Made by a program: the position numbers and the translations under genes. Below the pieces are notes generated by a model. The model was not told the origin of the DNA, ran no database searches, and saw only the letters and a program-made list of their open reading frames with translations. 38,210 bases of DNA from Cupriavidus lacunae (GTDB taxonomy: Bacteria > Pseudomonadota > Gammaproteobacteria > Burkholderiales > Burkholderiaceae), in assembly GCF_003353055.1 (NCBI RefSeq), contig NZ_QKWJ01000070.1, positions 1-38,210 on the forward strand, written 5' to 3'. Below, one piece after another: positions 1-8,567 of this stretch; position 1 is the stretch's first letter, and every line of letters starts with the position of its first letter.

Positions 1-52
1 CGCTGATCGGGCTGTGTTCGATAAAGCGTTCCACCACTGCGTCCAGTACCAC
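1..52 (-). CDS. 5' end of an IS4-like transposase (partial, runs off the left edge)
   Basis: On the minus strand from a GTG at 52 the frame reads VVLDAVVERFIEHSPIS and continues out of the window. This resembles the N-terminus of IS4-type transposases, which I remember as a (F/V)ERFxExSPxxVM pattern. A GGAG lies 8 bases before the GTG. Further upstream in the frame there is a stop and no ATG, so the true start is uncertain. Only 17 codons are visible, so the family call is by resemblance. If right, the insertion sequence ends somewhere in 53-136, just before the TfoX-like gene. Confidence 0.4.
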   Translation of the reverse strand, partial: MVLDAVVERFIEHSPIS

Positions 53-136
53 GCCACTGACTCCGTCTTCGGTTCGAGGACACGGAGCTTGCCCTATTCT
101 TCATCACCTTGAAAGGGGTGGCTGTAAGGGCCCATC

Positions 137-496
137 ATGGCCACGCGCCGCCCCGATCCCTTCATCGAACACCTGCTCGAGCTGATGGGGCCCCTGGCGG
201 CGCGCATCGGTCCCGTTTCCGCCAGGCGGATGTTCGGTGGCCATGGCCTGTTCTATGACGGGCTGATGTTCGCGCTGGTGTCAGGCGGCACCTGCTACCT
301 GAAGGCGGATGACGCCACGCGTGGCAAGTTCGAGGCCGAGGGCAGCGAGCCCTTCCGCTATCAGTCCGCGAAGCGCGAGGTCACCATGCGCCACTACCTG
401 AGCCTGCCGCCGGCGGCGCTGGAATCGCCCAGCGCGATGACGCCCTGGGCGAAGCTGGCGGTGGAGGCGGCGCTGCGGCTGGGGAATGCGGGCTGA
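137..496 (+). CDS. TfoX/Sxy N-terminal domain protein
   Basis: This 119-residue protein carries the TfoX_N fold, with the hallmark stretch RRMFGGHGLFYDGLMFALV near residues 30-48 followed by the YLKAD strand. Stand-alone TfoX_N proteins lack the C-terminal helix-hairpin domain of full TfoX/Sxy, the competence regulator of gammaproteobacteria. The role of the single-domain form is not established, so I do not assign competence regulation. An AGGG-containing purine run precedes the ATG. The gene starts immediately beside the presumed insertion sequence, so its original promoter may have been displaced. Confidence 0.85.
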   Translation: MATRRPDPFIEHLLELMGPLAARIGPVSARRMFGGHGLFYDGLMFALVSGGTCYLKADDATRGKFEAEGSEPFRYQSAKREVTMRHYLSLPPAALESPSAMTPWAKLAVEAALRLGNAG

Positions 497-547
497 GGCC
501 GCTTTCCGCTGTCGCGCCAATCCGCCGACGGTGCCATACTCGGCACC

Positions 548-1297
548 ATGGTCACCGCCACTTTCCGCTTCTACGAGGAACTGAATGACTTCCTCGCGCC
601 GGACCAGCGCCGGCGTGACCTGTCCTGCGCCTGCGCACGCGCCGCCACGGTCAAGCACATGATCGAGGCACTGGGTGTGCCCCATACCGAAGTCGAACTG
701 ATCCTGGTCAATGGCGAGTCGTCCGGCTTCGAGCAGCAGGTGCGCGATGGTGACCGGGTCTCGGTCTATCCCAAGTTCGAACGGCTCGACGTGTCCCCGC
801 TGCTGCGGGTACGCGAGCAGCCGCTGCGGGTGGTGCACTTTGTCGCCGACGCCCACCTGGGCGGGCTGGCGCACCTGCTGCGCATGACCGGCTTCGACAC
901 CCTCTACGACAACCATTTCGAAGACAGCGAGATTGAGCGCATTGCGGTCGATGAGGGCCGCATCGTGCTGACGCGTGACCGCGAGCTGCTCAAGCGCCGC
1001 GGCATCACCCACGGCTGCTATGTGCGTGCGATCAAGTCGCAACTGCAGGTGCGTGAGATCTTTGCGCGGCTCGACCTGGCGCGCAGCGCGCGGCCGTTTT
1101 CGCTATGCCTGGACTGCAATGCGCCGCTGCATGCGCTGGATGCGGCCAGCGCGGCCGGGCGCGTGCCCGAGGGGGTGCTAGAGCGCCATCGCAGTTTTGT
1201 CACCTGCGACCAGTGCCGGCGCGTATTCTGGGAGGGCTCGCACTGGCGCTGCATGCGTGCGCTGGTGGATGAGCTGGTGCAGGCGGCGCCGGGTTAA
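548..1297 (+). CDS. Mut7-C RNase-domain protein with N-terminal ubiquitin-like domain
   Basis: The 249-residue protein has two parts. Residues 1-85 form a ThiS/MoaD-like beta-grasp (Mut7-C ubiquitin) domain, beginning with TATFRFYEELNDFL. Residues 95-240 form a Mut7-C PIN-like domain, with FVADAHLGGLAHLLRMTGFD, the acidic motif ILTRDRELLKRR, and a C-terminal zinc ribbon made of CLDC and CDQC pairs. The family is predicted to contain PIN-type ribonucleases related to the C-terminus of nematode Mut-7, but bacterial substrates are unknown. Full length for the family. It is followed at once by the convergent cyclo-ligase gene, whose stop overlaps its 3' end by four bases. Confidence 0.85.
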   Translation: MVTATFRFYEELNDFLAPDQRRRDLSCACARAATVKHMIEALGVPHTEVELILVNGESSGFEQQVRDGDRVSVYPKFERLDVSPLLRVREQPLRVVHFVADAHLGGLAHLLRMTGFDTLYDNHFEDSEIERIAVDEGRIVLTRDRELLKRRGITHGCYVRAIKSQLQVREIFARLDLARSARPFSLCLDCNAPLHALDAASAAGRVPEGVLERHRSFVTCDQCRRVFWEGSHWRCMRALVDELVQAAPG

Positions 1298-1878
1298 AAC
1301 GCGCCGGACTCCGTGACGATCCACGCCATCGCGATGTCGTGCGCTTGCGCCTGCAACGGTACGCGGCAGGCCTCGTAGCCAATCCCGATCGCCAGCGGCC
1401 GCGGCGCCAGGGCCGCCAGCGTGCGGTCGTAGAAGCCGCCGCCGTAGCCCAGGCGGAACTTGTCCGGGCTGAAACCGACACAGGGTATGAGCAGCGCATC
1501 GGGCGTCGCGGCGTCGGTGCCGTCGGGCACCGGGATGCCGTAGTGGCCGGTGGCCATGGGCGTGTCCGGGGTCCACAGGTGGAAATCCAGCGGCGCGCCC
1601 GGGCGGCTGACCGCGGGCAGCGCGGCCTGCCGCCCGGGCTCTGCGGCAAGCCACTGCGCCACCGCGCCGCGCGCGTCGAATTCCTGCTGGATCGGCCAGT
1701 AGAAGCCCAGGCAGCGCACGGCCAGGCCGGCCAGCAATTCGGACAGCGAGGCGGCGATGCGCGCGTCGGCGTCGGCACGTGAGGGCAGGGCGGCGCGCTG
1801 TGCCAGCAGCTGCGTGCGCAGCGCGCGGCGGTCGTTGTCGGCAGGGGCGGGCGGTGCGGTGGCGGGTATGGAAGACAT
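1294..1878 (-). CDS. 5-formyltetrahydrofolate cyclo-ligase
   Basis: This 194-residue enzyme converts 5-formyl-THF to 5,10-methenyl-THF with ATP, returning stored folate to the one-carbon pool in the cytosol. Recognisable are the N-terminal RRALRTQLLAQRAAL helix, the substrate-region FYWPIQQEFD, and the family signature near the C-terminus, PCVGFSPDKFRLGYGGGFYDR, with the glycine-rich ATP loop. The ATG at 1878 gives the usual family length; the open frame extends upstream but without homology. It diverges from the lytic transglycosylase gene, with 102 bases between the starts. Confidence 0.93.
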   Translation of the reverse strand: MSSIPATAPPAPADNDRRALRTQLLAQRAALPSRADADARIAASLSELLAGLAVRCLGFYWPIQQEFDARGAVAQWLAAEPGRQAALPAVSRPGAPLDFHLWTPDTPMATGHYGIPVPDGTDAATPDALLIPCVGFSPDKFRLGYGGGFYDRTLAALAPRPLAIGIGYEACRVPLQAQAHDIAMAWIVTESGAF

Positions 1879-1980
1879 GGCGTGGGATAATGACCCTCGT
1901 CCGAACCAACACGGACGGCGGAGCCGCGGCTGGGCACAGGTTGCAAGCGCCAGCGCCGCCGTCATCGACAAGGAAGAAGA

Positions 1981-3933
1981 ATGCTGAAGGGAGTATATCT
2001 GCAGCGTGCCGGCCGGGCCGCCTGGATGGCGCTGGCATGTGCAGTGCTTGTCACGCCCGTCCACGCGCAGAAGCGCCCGCAGGCGGTGTCGCGCCCGCAG
2101 GCGGCGGTGATCCCGAGCGATCCAGACGAGGCCTTCGCCGCATTGCGCGAAGCCGCGCGCAAGAACGACGTGGAGCGTGCCAACGCGATCTCGGCCACGC
2201 TGGTGGATTACCCGGTGCCGTCCTATGTCGAGTACTTCCGCATCAAGCCGCAGCTGTTCGACGCCAGCGGCCTGGCGCGCATCGACGCGCCCGACGACCA
2301 GGTGCGCGCGTTCCTGCAGCGCTACAAGGGCGATGCCATTGCCGACCGCATGCGCAATGACTGGCTGCTGGTGCTGGGCAAGAAGCGCGACTGGGCCAAT
2401 TTCGATGTCGAATACCCGCAGTTCGCGCTCAAGGACGATACCCAGGTCGAGTGCTATGCGCTGCTGTCGCGCGCGCTCAAGGGCCAGAACGTCGCCGCCG
2501 ATGCGCGCAATGCGCTGAGCGACCCCAGGTACTACGGCGAAGGCTGCGTCGACCTGATCGGCTACCTGGCGCAAAGCCAGCAGATCCAGCGCAGCGACGT
2601 TGCCTTCCAGGCGCGCCTGGCGCTGGAGCAGAACTACCTCACGCTGGCCGGCAAGATCGCCGCGCTGCTGCCCGACGCGCGCGTGGACGGCGATACGCTT
2701 GCCACCGTCGTCAAGGTGGCGCGCAACGACCCGTCGCAGGCGGCGGCCTACCTCAGCACGGCCCAGGGCGCGCTGTCGCGCGACGAGCAGGGCGCGGCCT
2801 GGGGCGTGATCGGCCAGTTCGCGGCCAAGAAGCTGCTGCCCGAGGCGGCCGGCTACTACCGCCGCCAGATGGACCTGGGCGGCAACCAGTGGCTGTCCGA
2901 CGACACCCAGGAATGGCGCGTGCGCGCCGCGCTGCGCCAGGGCGACTGGAAGCAGGTGCGCCAGGCGGTGGAGCTGATGCGCCCCGAGCTACGCGCCAAG
3001 GATCCGGCCTGGATCTACTGGTATGGCCGCGCGCTCAAGGTCGACGGCCGCGACACCGAGGCCCAGCAGAACTTCCAGCAGATTGCCGGCCAGTTCAATT
3101 TCTATGGCCAGCTGGCCAGCGAGGAACTGGGCAACCGCATCACGCTGCCGGCACGCACCACCGTCAGCGACGCCGAAGCCATGGCCATGCGTTCGCGCCC
3201 CGGTTTTCAGCGGGCACAGAAGTTCTATGCCATGAACCTGCGCTTCGAGGGCAACCGCGAGTGGAACTGGGAACTGCGCAATATGAGCGACCGCGAGCTG
3301 CTGGCCGCGGCCGAATATGCGCGCCGCCTGGAACTGCTGGACCGCACCGTCAACTCTGCCGACCGCACCCGCAACGAGCATGACTTCACGCTGCGCTTCC
3401 TGATGCCGTACCGTGACATCATGCAGCGCGCCACCGACGATGTCGGCCTGGACATGGCGTGGGTGTACGGCCTGATCCGCCAGGAATCGCGCTTTCTCAT
3501 GAATGCGCGTTCGTCGGCCGGGGCCCATGGCCTGATGCAGGTGATGCCGGCCACGGCCAAGTATGTGGCGCGCAAGATCGGCATGGCAGACTTTTCGCCG
3601 TCGATGATGGGCGATCCCAATATCAACATCCTGCTCGGCACCAACTACCTGAGCATGGTGCTGACCGACCTGGACAGCTCGTGGATGCTGGCCTCGGCGG
3701 CCTACAACGCGGGCCCGGGCCGGCCCAAGGCCTGGCGCAGCACACTGTCGCGGCCGGTGGAGGGCGCGATCTTTGCAGAGACCATTCCGTTCAATGAAAC
3801 GCGCGGCTATGTGAAGAATGTGCTTTCCAACGCTACGTACTATGCTGCATTGGTGAGTGGCCGGCCGCAGTCGCTGAAATCGCGCCTGGGCATGGTCGCG
3901 CCGTCGGCGGTGACCACCACCAGCCTGCCCTGA
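1981..3933 (+). CDS. Soluble lytic murein transglycosylase (Slt70 family)
   Basis: This 650-residue periplasmic enzyme cleaves the MurNAc-GlcNAc bond of peptidoglycan to leave 1,6-anhydro-MurNAc. A signal peptide (MLKGVYLQRAGRAAWMALAC, cleavage probably after VHA at about residue 29) leads into a long alpha-helical superhelical U/L region (residues about 40-480). The C-terminal lysozyme-like SLT domain carries catalytic Glu502 in the GLIRQESRF motif, then AHGLMQVMPATA and AAYNAGPGR. All three are hallmark SLT motifs. The start has a strong purine-rich ribosome site (AAGGAAGAAGA) directly before the ATG. Length matches Slt70. Confidence 0.95.
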   Translation: MLKGVYLQRAGRAAWMALACAVLVTPVHAQKRPQAVSRPQAAVIPSDPDEAFAALREAARKNDVERANAISATLVDYPVPSYVEYFRIKPQLFDASGLARIDAPDDQVRAFLQRYKGDAIADRMRNDWLLVLGKKRDWANFDVEYPQFALKDDTQVECYALLSRALKGQNVAADARNALSDPRYYGEGCVDLIGYLAQSQQIQRSDVAFQARLALEQNYLTLAGKIAALLPDARVDGDTLATVVKVARNDPSQAAAYLSTAQGALSRDEQGAAWGVIGQFAAKKLLPEAAGYYRRQMDLGGNQWLSDDTQEWRVRAALRQGDWKQVRQAVELMRPELRAKDPAWIYWYGRALKVDGRDTEAQQNFQQIAGQFNFYGQLASEELGNRITLPARTTVSDAEAMAMRSRPGFQRAQKFYAMNLRFEGNREWNWELRNMSDRELLAAAEYARRLELLDRTVNSADRTRNEHDFTLRFLMPYRDIMQRATDDVGLDMAWVYGLIRQESRFLMNARSSAGAHGLMQVMPATAKYVARKIGMADFSPSMMGDPNINILLGTNYLSMVLTDLDSSWMLASAAYNAGPGRPKAWRSTLSRPVEGAIFAETIPFNETRGYVKNVLSNATYYAALVSGRPQSLKSRLGMVAPSAVTTTSLP

Positions 3934-3959
3934 AATCGCCCCTTCCAGAGGGGGCAAGA

Positions 3960-3990
3960 CGGGCCCTGCCGGCATCATCCGGCGGGCCCG
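3960..3990 (+). terminator. GC-rich hairpin after the transglycosylase gene
   Basis: GGGCCCTGCCGG (3961-3972) pairs with CCGGCGGGCCC (3979-3989) around the loop CATCAT, with one bulged base. There is no T-run after it, so it may act as an RNA 3'-end stabiliser or a weak terminator rather than a classical intrinsic terminator. Confidence 0.4.
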
Positions 3991-4039
3991 GGCTGGCGCG
4001 AGGTGCCGTGACGTGCAGTTTTCGTGGCACGGAGGCATC

Positions 4040-5062
4040 ATGCAGACCAGCAACGTCCTCGTTATCGGTGGCGCCGGCTTTATCGGCAGCCATCTCGTCT
4101 CGCGCCTGGCCGGGGCCGCCTCGGCCTCGGGCGCGCCGCTGGAACCCGGCGCCAATCCCGATTCCCCGATTGCCCCTGAGCGCATCGTGGTCGGCACCCG
4201 CAGTGTCGAGCATGCGCAGCACCTGCTGTTGCTGCCGCGCGTCGAGGTGGTGGAGCTGGGCCTCGCCGACAATGCCGCCCTTGACGACGCCATCGGCTCG
4301 CTCGGCGTTGACGGCATTGTCGTCAACCTGGTGGGCGTGCTGCACGGCGAGCGCGCCGATCCCTATGGCGAAGCCTTTGCCAGCGCGCATGTGGAACTGG
4401 TGCGGCAGATCGCGGCGTCGTGCCTGTCCACCGGTGTGCGCCGGCTGTTGCATATGAGCGCGCTCGGCGCCGACAGCAACGGGCCGTCGATGTACCTGCG
4501 CAGCAAGGGCGACGGCGAGCGCATCGTGCGCGCCAGCGGTCTGGACTGGACTATTTTCCGGCCCTCGGTGGTGTTCGGCCCCGACGATCACTTCCTGAAC
4601 CTGTTCGCCCACATGCAACTGATGGCGCCGGTGGTGCCGCTGGCGTGCGCGCATGCGCGCTTCCAGCCGGTATTCGTGCAGGATGTGGTGCAGGCCTATC
4701 TGAATGCCATGGTGAATCCGGCCACGATCGGCCACGGCTATGAACTGGGCGGCCCGCAGGTCTATACGCTGGAGGAACTGGTGCGCTTTGCCGGCCGCGC
4801 CTCCGGCCATCCGCGCCCGGTGATCGCGCTGCCCGATGCGCTGGCCCGGGTGCAGGCCAGCATCATGGAGCATATGCCGGGCCAACCGCTGCTGTCGCGC
4901 GACAACCTGGACTCGATGCGGCTCGACAATGTGCTGGAACACCCGGTTGCACCCGAACTGAACCTGCATCCGGCCAGCCTGGAGTCAGTCATGATCGACG
5001 CGCTGGCCGGGCGCAACCGCGATACCACGCTGACCCATATGCGCGCGAGCGTGCACCGCTGA
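4040..5062 (+). CDS. NDUFA9-like NAD(P)-binding SDR protein
   Basis: This 340-residue atypical short-chain dehydrogenase/reductase has the Rossmann motif VLVIGGAGFIGSHLV at residues 5-19. It resembles the complex I NDUFA9 subunit family: HMSALGAD, then MYLRSKGDGERIVRASGLDW, then TIFRPSVVFGPDD. The classical YxxxK catalytic pair is replaced by the Y-x-x-S-K region. In bacteria these proteins are probably quinone- or NADPH-binding reductases of unknown substrate; the window shows no complex I genes nearby. The ATG at 4040 was chosen because GGAGG lies four bases before it; an in-frame ATG at 4013 lacks one. Confidence 0.85.
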   Translation: MQTSNVLVIGGAGFIGSHLVSRLAGAASASGAPLEPGANPDSPIAPERIVVGTRSVEHAQHLLLLPRVEVVELGLADNAALDDAIGSLGVDGIVVNLVGVLHGERADPYGEAFASAHVELVRQIAASCLSTGVRRLLHMSALGADSNGPSMYLRSKGDGERIVRASGLDWTIFRPSVVFGPDDHFLNLFAHMQLMAPVVPLACAHARFQPVFVQDVVQAYLNAMVNPATIGHGYELGGPQVYTLEELVRFAGRASGHPRPVIALPDALARVQASIMEHMPGQPLLSRDNLDSMRLDNVLEHPVAPELNLHPASLESVMIDALAGRNRDTTLTHMRASVHR

Positions 5063-5125
5063 CGCGCCGGCGGCCCGTGCGCCCTATGTGACCGGATTTC
5101 ATATCCATTGCTAGCGCAATTCACT

Positions 5126-5153
5126 TTGACGCGGGCGGACGCGCTGGCAGAAT
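5126..5153 (+). promoter_or_regulatory. Candidate sigma-70 promoter for the GST gene
   Basis: TTGACG (5126-5131) and CAGAAT (5148-5153) are separated by 16 bases, about 100 bases before the GST start. Found by eye; not confirmed. Confidence 0.4.
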
Positions 5154-5253
5154 GACCAGTCCGGCACGCGGCCGTCACACCGGCTTGCCAGCCTGCAGGC
5201 CGCAGGCGCCGCGCCTGCGCCGCCCCCCCCGTTTCCTCCCCCAAGGACCCACG

Positions 5254-5952
5254 ATGAAGCTCGTCATCGGCAACAAGAACTATTCCTCCTGGTCGCTGCG
5301 CCCGTGGCTGCTGCTGCGCCAGGCCGGCATCGATTTCGAAGAAGTGCAGGTGCGCCTGTTCACCGGCAGCTTTGTCGCCGAGATCGCGCGCTATTCCCCC
5401 GCGGGCAAGGTGCCGGTGCTGGTCGACGGCGAGGTCACGGTGTGGGATTCGCTGGCCATTTCCGAGTACGTGGCCGAGCGCTTTCCGGAAAAGCACCTGT
5501 GGCCGGCCGATCCCGCCCAGCGCGCGGTGGCGCGCGCCGTCTGCGCCGAAATGCATGCGGGCTTCGGCAACCTGCGCAACCAGTTGCCGATGAACGTGAC
5601 CGCGGTGCTGCCGGGGCGCGGCTGGAACGTGGCCGTGCAGCGCGACGTGGAGCGCATCGCCGCGATCTGGGACGGGCTGCGCAAGCAGCATGGCGCGCGC
5701 GGGCCGTTTCTGTTCGGCGAGTTCACCGTGGCCGACGCGTTCTTTGCGCCGGTAGTAAGCCGCTTTGCCACCTACGGGATTCACCTGCCGGACGATGCCG
5801 AAGAGGCCAAGGCTTATGCCGACTTCGTGCTGGCGCTGCCGGCCATGCAGGAATGGATTGCCGGCGCGCGCGAGGAACGCGACTTCCTGGCCGACGACGA
5901 GCCGTACCGGCTGGTCCCCGACCGTCCCGATGCGATAATCGTCAACCACTAG
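5254..5952 (+). CDS. Glutathione S-transferase family protein
   Basis: This 232-residue cytosolic GST has the N-terminal thioredoxin fold starting MKLVIGNKNYSSWSLRPWLL; the Ser in NYSSWS is the likely catalytic residue. The cis-proline segment is KVPVLVDGEVTVWDSLAISEYV, followed by an all-alpha C-terminal domain (about residues 90-215). The YSSWSLR pattern matches the YfcF/maleylacetoacetate-isomerase-like group of GSTs; the substrate cannot be read from sequence. The ATG at 5254 was preferred to an upstream in-frame one because the protein fold begins exactly here. CCAAGGACCC supplies a ribosome site. The cca gene follows after 53 bases. Confidence 0.92.
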   Translation: MKLVIGNKNYSSWSLRPWLLLRQAGIDFEEVQVRLFTGSFVAEIARYSPAGKVPVLVDGEVTVWDSLAISEYVAERFPEKHLWPADPAQRAVARAVCAEMHAGFGNLRNQLPMNVTAVLPGRGWNVAVQRDVERIAAIWDGLRKQHGARGPFLFGEFTVADAFFAPVVSRFATYGIHLPDDAEEAKAYADFVLALPAMQEWIAGAREERDFLADDEPYRLVPDRPDAIIVNH

Positions 5953-6005
5953 CAATACCGCCGGCCCGGGAACCCTCCCGGCCGGCCCATGACGAGGCCA
6001 GAACG

Positions 6006-7241
6006 ATGCAGGTGTATGCCGTCGGCGGCGCAATCCGCGACGAATTGCTGGGCAAGCCCAGCCAGGACCGCGACTACGTAGTCGTCGGCGCGACCCCGCA
6101 CGAGATGGAAGCGGCGGGCTATCGCCCGGTCGGCAAGGACTTCCCGGTCTTCCTGCATCCTGAGACCCATGAGGAATACGCGCTCGCGCGCACCGAGCGC
6201 AAGACCGCAATGGGCTACAAGGGCTTTGCCTTCTACTGCGAGCCCGATGTCACGCTCGAAGACGACCTGGTCCGGCGCGACCTGACCATCAATGCGATGG
6301 CGCGCGCGGTCGACGCCGACGGCAATCTGGCCGGCCCCGTGATCGATCCGCACGGCGGCCAGCGCGACCTGCAGGCCCGGCTGTTCCGCCATGTTTCCGA
6401 CGCGTTTGCTGAAGACCCGGTGCGCATCCTGCGGCTGGCGCGCTTTGCCGCGCGCTTCCACGATTTCAACGTCGCCGCCGAAACCATGCGGCTGATGCGC
6501 GAAATGGTCACCGCCGGGGAAGTCGACGCGCTGGTGCCCGAACGCGTGTGGCAGGAGCTGGCGCGCGGGCTGATGGAGGCGCGCCCGTCGCGCATGTTCG
6601 AGGTGCTGCGCGACTGCGGCGCGCTGGCGCGGCTGCTGCCCGAGCTGGACCGGCTGTGGGGCGTGCCGCAGCGTGCCGACTATCACCCCGAGGTTGATAC
6701 CGGCGTGCACGTGATGATGGTGATCGACTGCGCCGCTGCACTGGGCGCACCGCTGCCGGTGCGTTTTGCGGCGCTGGTGCATGACCTCGGCAAGGGCACC
6801 ACGCCCGAGGACGTGCTGCCGCGCCACATCGGCCATGAGTTGCGCAGCGTCAAGCTGCTTGAGGCCGTCTGCGCGCGCCTGCGCGTGCCCAACGACTGCC
6901 GCGACCTGGCCGTGGTGGTGGCGCGCGAGCACGGCAATATCCACCGCTCGCTGGAATTCAGCGCGGCCGCGGTGATGCGGCTGCTGGAGCGCTGCGATGC
7001 GCTGCGCAAGCCGGCCCGCTTTGCCGAAGCGCTGCAGGCCTGCGAGGCCGACCTGCGCGGGCGCAAAGGCTTTGAAGCGAACGAGTACCCCCAGGCGGCG
7101 CGCTTGCTGGCTGCGCTGGACGCAGCGGCGGCCATCGACGCCGGCGCGATTGCGCGCGCATGCGCCGACGATGTCAGCCAGATCCGCGACCGCATTCATG
7201 CGGCGCGCGTGGCGGCGGTGGTGCAGCGGCTCGGGTGCTAG
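6006..7241 (+). CDS. cca: Multifunctional CCA-adding tRNA nucleotidyltransferase
   Basis: This 411-residue class II nucleotidyltransferase adds or repairs the 3' CCA end of tRNA without a template. Its N-terminal catalytic motifs are AVGGAIRDELLG (GGxxRD) and DRDYVVVG (metal-binding DxD), followed by RRDLTINAMA and EDPVRILRLARFAARF. A C-terminal HD phosphohydrolase domain is present (ALVHDLGKGTTP), as in the multifunctional Escherichia coli enzyme with phosphatase and 2',3'-cyclic phosphodiesterase activity. The ATG at 6006 opens directly on the family N-terminus MQVYAVGGAIRD; a longer frame upstream is a shadow of the GST. Converges with the Usp gene four bases downstream. Confidence 0.95.
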   Translation: MQVYAVGGAIRDELLGKPSQDRDYVVVGATPHEMEAAGYRPVGKDFPVFLHPETHEEYALARTERKTAMGYKGFAFYCEPDVTLEDDLVRRDLTINAMARAVDADGNLAGPVIDPHGGQRDLQARLFRHVSDAFAEDPVRILRLARFAARFHDFNVAAETMRLMREMVTAGEVDALVPERVWQELARGLMEARPSRMFEVLRDCGALARLLPELDRLWGVPQRADYHPEVDTGVHVMMVIDCAAALGAPLPVRFAALVHDLGKGTTPEDVLPRHIGHELRSVKLLEAVCARLRVPNDCRDLAVVVAREHGNIHRSLEFSAAAVMRLLERCDALRKPARFAEALQACEADLRGRKGFEANEYPQAARLLAALDAAAAIDAGAIARACADDVSQIRDRIHAARVAAVVQRLGC

Positions 7242-7245
7242 CGAA

Positions 7246-7683
7246 CTAGCGATAAACCAGCACCGGAATCGCCGTATGCGTCAGCACCTTGTGCGTTTCG
7301 CTGCCGATCAGCAGCGCCTGCACGCCGCGCCGCCCGTGTGAGGCCATCACGATCAGGTCGCATTGCCGGCTTTCGGCCGCGTCGATGATGGCCTGGAAGA
7401 TGTGGTCGCCGGTGACGCAGGCGGTATCGCAGCTCACGCCAGCCGCGGCGGCGTCCTGCGCAATCGTCGACAGGTAGGCCTCGGCCTGCCGGTAGGCTTC
7501 CTGCATATAGCGCTCCCGGGTTTCGCGCAGCATGGCGGTCTGCAGGCGCATCACGTCATAGTGCGCAACGACCTGGACCGCGGTGATGCTGGCCTGCAGC
7601 GGCTGGGCCAGCGCGATGGCTTTGCGATACGCCGTATCGGACAGGGGCGAGCCGTCGACCGCCACGAGCAGATGCTTGAACAT
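7246..7683 (-). CDS. Universal stress protein (UspA family)
   Basis: This 145-residue single Usp domain starts MFKHLLVAVDGSPLSDTAYRKA and ends with the nucleotide-binding signature ASHGRRGVQALLIGSETHKVL (G-2x-G-9x-G-S), so it belongs to the ATP-binding class. AAGGAG sits eight bases before the start. It lies 41 bases after the LivF stop on the same strand and could be the last gene of the ABC importer operon. Usp genes downstream of transporters are common, but a functional link is inference only. Confidence 0.92.
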   Translation of the reverse strand: MFKHLLVAVDGSPLSDTAYRKAIALAQPLQASITAVQVVAHYDVMRLQTAMLRETRERYMQEAYRQAEAYLSTIAQDAAAAGVSCDTACVTGDHIFQAIIDAAESRQCDLIVMASHGRRGVQALLIGSETHKVLTHTAIPVLVYR

Positions 7684-7724
7684 TTTGGTCTCCTTGCAAG
7701 CTGGTGCCCGACCGCTGGTGTCGC

Positions 7725-8567
7725 TCAGGCACCGAGAAACAGCCGGCCGACCTCCGGGTCCCGGCTCAGTTCGCCACCGGTGCCGGCCATGGCCAGCTGC
7801 CCGGCCACCAGGACATAGCCGAGATCGGCGAATGCCAGCCCTTTGCGGGCGTTCTGCTCGACCAGGATGATGGTCTTGCCCTCCTCTTGCTGCAGTTGGC
7901 GCAGGAGTTCGAACACCATGTCGACATAGCGCGGCTGCAGCCCGATCGAGGGCTCATCCACCAGCAGCACGGCGGGATCCATCATCAGCGCGCGCGAGAT
8001 TTCCAGCAGCCTGCGCTCCCCGCCGGAGAGCACGCTGGCGCGCTGGCCGCGCCGTTGTGCGAGCGCGCCATGGCGCTGGAAGATGCGCTCGGCGGCGGCC
8101 GCGGCGTCTCGCGGGTGCCGCATCAGGTACCCGCCCATCAGCAGGTTTTCTTCGACCGTCATGTCGGCGAAGAGCGAACCCTCCTGCAGCACATAGGCCA
8201 TGCCTGCCTGCCGCAGCTTCTGCTCGGCGCGCAGGTGGGTGACCGGCGCGCCGGCCACGGTGATGGTCCCCGACATGACTCGCGCGAGGCCGTAGATGGC
8301 GCGCAACACGGTGGACTTGCCCGCGCCGTTCGGGCCGATCAGGCACAGCGAACCGCCGCGCGCCACGCGCAGGCTGAAGCCGTGCAGGATCTCCATGCCG
8401 CCATAGCCGGCGACCAGGTTGTCCACGGCGACCATCGGCGTGCCGCCAGCCAGTTGCGCGAGTTGCGCCACGGTTGGCCGGGGGCGCGAGAGCGCCGCGG
8501 CGAGCGTGGCGGCAGGCGCGCTGGCAAGCGGCCGGGCCAGGGTGTGGGCAGTGCGCACGGCGATCAC
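7725..8567 (-). CDS. livF: Branched-chain amino acid-type ABC transporter ATPase, LivF-like
   Basis: This 280-residue ABC ATPase energises the importer encoded upstream. Walker A is GPNGAGKST, the signature is LSGGERRLLEIS and Walker B is VLLVDEPSIGL; the QxxLF region and the compact C-terminus are LivF-like. The GTG start at 8567 overlaps the LivG stop as GTGA and has GGGAGG six bases before it. It gives a 44-residue Ala/Arg-rich extension that normal LivF lacks. An ATG at 8435 (MVAVDNLVAGYGG) would give the standard length but has no visible ribosome site. Substrate unknown. Confidence 0.88.
   Translation of the reverse strand: MIAVRTAHTLARPLASAPAATLAAALSRPRPTVAQLAQLAGGTPMVAVDNLVAGYGGMEILHGFSLRVARGGSLCLIGPNGAGKSTVLRAIYGLARVMSGTITVAGAPVTHLRAEQKLRQAGMAYVLQEGSLFADMTVEENLLMGGYLMRHPRDAAAAAERIFQRHGALAQRRGQRASVLSGGERRLLEISRALMMDPAVLLVDEPSIGLQPRYVDMVFELLRQLQQEEGKTIILVEQNARKGLAFADLGYVLVAGQLAMAGTGGELSRDPEVGRLFLGA

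Noticed and set aside
1879..1980. 6S RNA beside the 5-formyl-THF cyclo-ligase gene
   Set aside because: The gap is only 102 bases and shows no long bubble-forming hairpin, so there is no room for a normal 6S RNA.
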